Source: an uncultured Collinsella sp.
Lineage (GTDB): Bacteria; Actinomycetota; Coriobacteriia; Coriobacteriales; Coriobacteriaceae
Length of the DNA stretch: 9,711 nt
Reading direction: 5' to 3'
Assembly (NCBI GenBank): GCA_902493615.1
Contig: CABUQK010000076.1
Coordinates: 1 to 9,711, forward strand
Below the pieces are notes generated by a model. The model did no database searches, was not told where the DNA came from, and saw only the letters and a program-made list of their open reading frames with translations. Of the stretch, positions 8,534 through 9,711 are shown in pieces (the first letter of the stretch is position 1; each line of letters starts with the position of its first letter). The position numbers and the translations under genes were made by a program.

Positions 8534-9622
8534 CTAGTCTAGGCGGACTGGGTCGTGGGGGTAGGCGTTGAGAATCTCGACGCCGGACTCGGTGACCAGG
8601 ACCAGGTCTTCGATGCGGACGCCGGTGCGGCCGGGGAGGTATATGCCCGGCTCGATGGAGAACGTCATGCCCGGCTCTACGACCTGCTCGTTGACGAGTG
8701 AAACGTCGCCCGGCTCGTGGTCCTGCAGGCCGATCGAGTGACCCAGGCGATGCGTAAAGTACCGCCCATAGCCCGCGTCTTCAATCACATCGCGCGCGGC
8801 GCGGTCCAGGTCGCACATGCGAACGCCCGGTGCTATGAGCGCCTCGGCGGCCTCGTTGGCACGGCGCACGATGTCGTAGATGTGTGCTGTCTCCTCGTCC
8901 GGCTCGACCCAAAAGAACGTGCGCGTCATGTCCGAGCAGTAGTTGCGATGGCGTCCGCCAATGTCGAATAGCACCACGTCGCCGCGCTTGAGCACGGTGT
9001 CGTCGGGTTCGTGATGCGGGTCGCCGGCGTTGGCTCCAAAACTCACGATCGGCGGAAAGCTAAAGCCCTCGCAGCCGTGCTTGCGGTACAGACCGAGCAT
9101 CTGATCGGCAATTTCGCGCTCCGTTGCGCCTTCATGGACGAGCTTGATGGCGTCGGCCATCACGGCGTCGTTGGCGGCAGAGGACGCGCGCATAAGCTCC
9201 TGCTCGGTAGCGTCTTTGTAGGTGCGTGCGGCGGTGACGGCAAAGTCGCCTAGAAAGAACTCGCTCGCGGCGTGACGCTCCATGAGGGGCATCAAAAAGC
9301 CGGAACGCATGACGGTGTCGATGCCGAGCGGCTTGGTTGGGTCGATCTCACTCGCGATGGCGTCGGCCACGACGTCAGTATCGGTGTGATAGGCCACGCG
9401 GGCATTGTCGTACTCGGGCAGCTGATGCAGCGCGTTGACCAAGATCACAGGTTCGCTATCGCGTGCGAGCAGCACGCCGCAAAAACGCTCGAACATATCG
9501 GCATAAAAGCCGGTCAGGTAATAAATCGACCACGGGTCGTTTACGAGCAGTTGCGCGCCGGGGTGCTGAGCCTCGAGCGCATCGAGCACGCGCGCCACAC
9601 GCTGGTCATCGACATGTGCCAT
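8534..9622 (-). CDS. M24 family metallopeptidase, Xaa-Pro dipeptidase/aminopeptidase type
   Basis: A cytosolic two-metal peptidase of the pita-bread fold; relatives cleave the bond next to proline in peptides. The 362-residue product fits the short Xaa-Pro subgroup (like B. subtilis YqhT), shorter than E. coli PepP/PepQ (about 440). The N-terminal creatinase-like domain spans about 1-130, with NDPWSIYYLTGFY at 28-40. The catalytic domain shows the five metal ligands: Asp220 (LFDIGG), Asp231 (CSDMTRTF), His295 (RLGHSIGL), Glu324 (SIEPGIYLPG) and Glu338 (VRIEDLVLV). His291 and His302 (DHEPGD) are the usual additional active-site histidines. There is no signal peptide. The start ATG (9620-9622) has AAGGA (9629-9633 on the + strand) six bases upstream; a longer frame reaching 9673 has no such site. 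It is convergent with folC. Aminopeptidase and dipeptidase activity cannot be told apart here. Confidence 0.93.
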   Translation of the reverse strand: MAHVDDQRVARVLDALEAQHPGAQLLVNDPWSIYYLTGFYADMFERFCGVLLARDSEPVILVNALHQLPEYDNARVAYHTDTDVVADAIASEIDPTKPLGIDTVMRSGFLMPLMERHAASEFFLGDFAVTAARTYKDATEQELMRASSAANDAVMADAIKLVHEGATEREIADQMLGLYRKHGCEGFSFPPIVSFGANAGDPHHEPDDTVLKRGDVVLFDIGGRHRNYCSDMTRTFFWVEPDEETAHIYDIVRRANEAAEALIAPGVRMCDLDRAARDVIEDAGYGRYFTHRLGHSIGLQDHEPGDVSLVNEQVVEPGMTFSIEPGIYLPGRTGVRIEDLVLVTESGVEILNAYPHDPVRLD

Positions 9623-9643
9623 GAAACATCCTTTCGCTAGGTT

Positions 9644-9657
9644 GCCACCATGGTAGC
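9644..9657. promoter_or_regulatory. Imperfect palindrome upstream of the peptidase gene
   Basis: GCcACCATGGTaGC is a 14-base palindrome with one mismatched pair. It is centred on CCATGG about 28 bases upstream of the peptidase start codon, at the likely promoter. It could be an operator, but it is short and its function is inference. Confidence 0.25.
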
Positions 9658-9674
9658 CCATACGTACCCTCATG

Positions 9675-9711
9675 AGTTGCGGTGAAATACGGACTGTTGA
9701 GCGACTCCAGC
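9675..9711. repeat. Second palindromic family, partial copy cut by the window end
   Basis: AGTTGCGGTGAAATA (9675-9689) is identical to the outer left arm at 8442-8456. The following bases (CGGACTGTTGAGCGACTCC) differ from the first copy apart from a CTGTT at the same offset. Only the left half is inside the window. If it is a real copy, a matching arm close to TATTCCACCGCAACT should follow within some tens of bases. Confidence 0.7.

Overview
The window is ordinary GC-rich bacterial chromosome. It carries six complete protein genes and one tRNA, with codons strongly biased to C or G in the third position. The gene order (tRNA-Leu, trigger factor, clpP, clpX, then valS and folC) and the protein sequences suggest a Coriobacteriia actinobacterium of the Collinsella type. 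That taxonomic call is inference from sequence style and gene order, not from a search. Layout: the window opens with a small intrinsic terminator (41-65) of an upstream gene, followed by tRNA-Leu(UAG) (152-235). A protein-quality-control block on the + strand follows: trigger factor (tig, 327-1625), which meets nascent chains at the ribosome; ClpP protease (1789-2409); and, one base after its stop, the ClpX unfoldase (2411-3817). A strong terminator closes that block (3839-3876). Next comes valyl-tRNA synthetase (valS, 4105-6801) and then folylpolyglutamate/dihydrofolate synthase (folC, 7084-8427), a neighbour pair also found in other Gram-positive bacteria. On the opposite strand, convergent with folC, lies an M24 (Xaa-Pro type) metallopeptidase (8534-9622). 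No CRISPR array, transposase, phage gene, toxin-antitoxin pair or obvious defence gene is visible. The genes are housekeeping genes; the unusual material lies between them. Two roughly 116-base nested palindromes, 3969-4084 and 6812-6928, flank valS on both sides. When one is reverse-complemented they align: internal loop motifs and the core CAC-ATTWA-GTG are kept, while the stems differ but remain paired. They therefore look like two copies, in opposite orientation, of one structured repeat family. The upstream copy sits in the valS leader, has a perfect 26-bp outer stem, and ends 20 bases before the start codon. A second palindromic family, with a 15-base outer arm reading AGTTGCGGTGAAATA, appears complete between folC and the peptidase gene (8442-8508). 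It appears again, cut by the window end, upstream of the peptidase gene (from 9675). A third structure, a perfect 11-bp inverted repeat, lies in the clpP leader. These repeats are the best candidates for something undescribed here. I found no evidence for a new multi-gene system.
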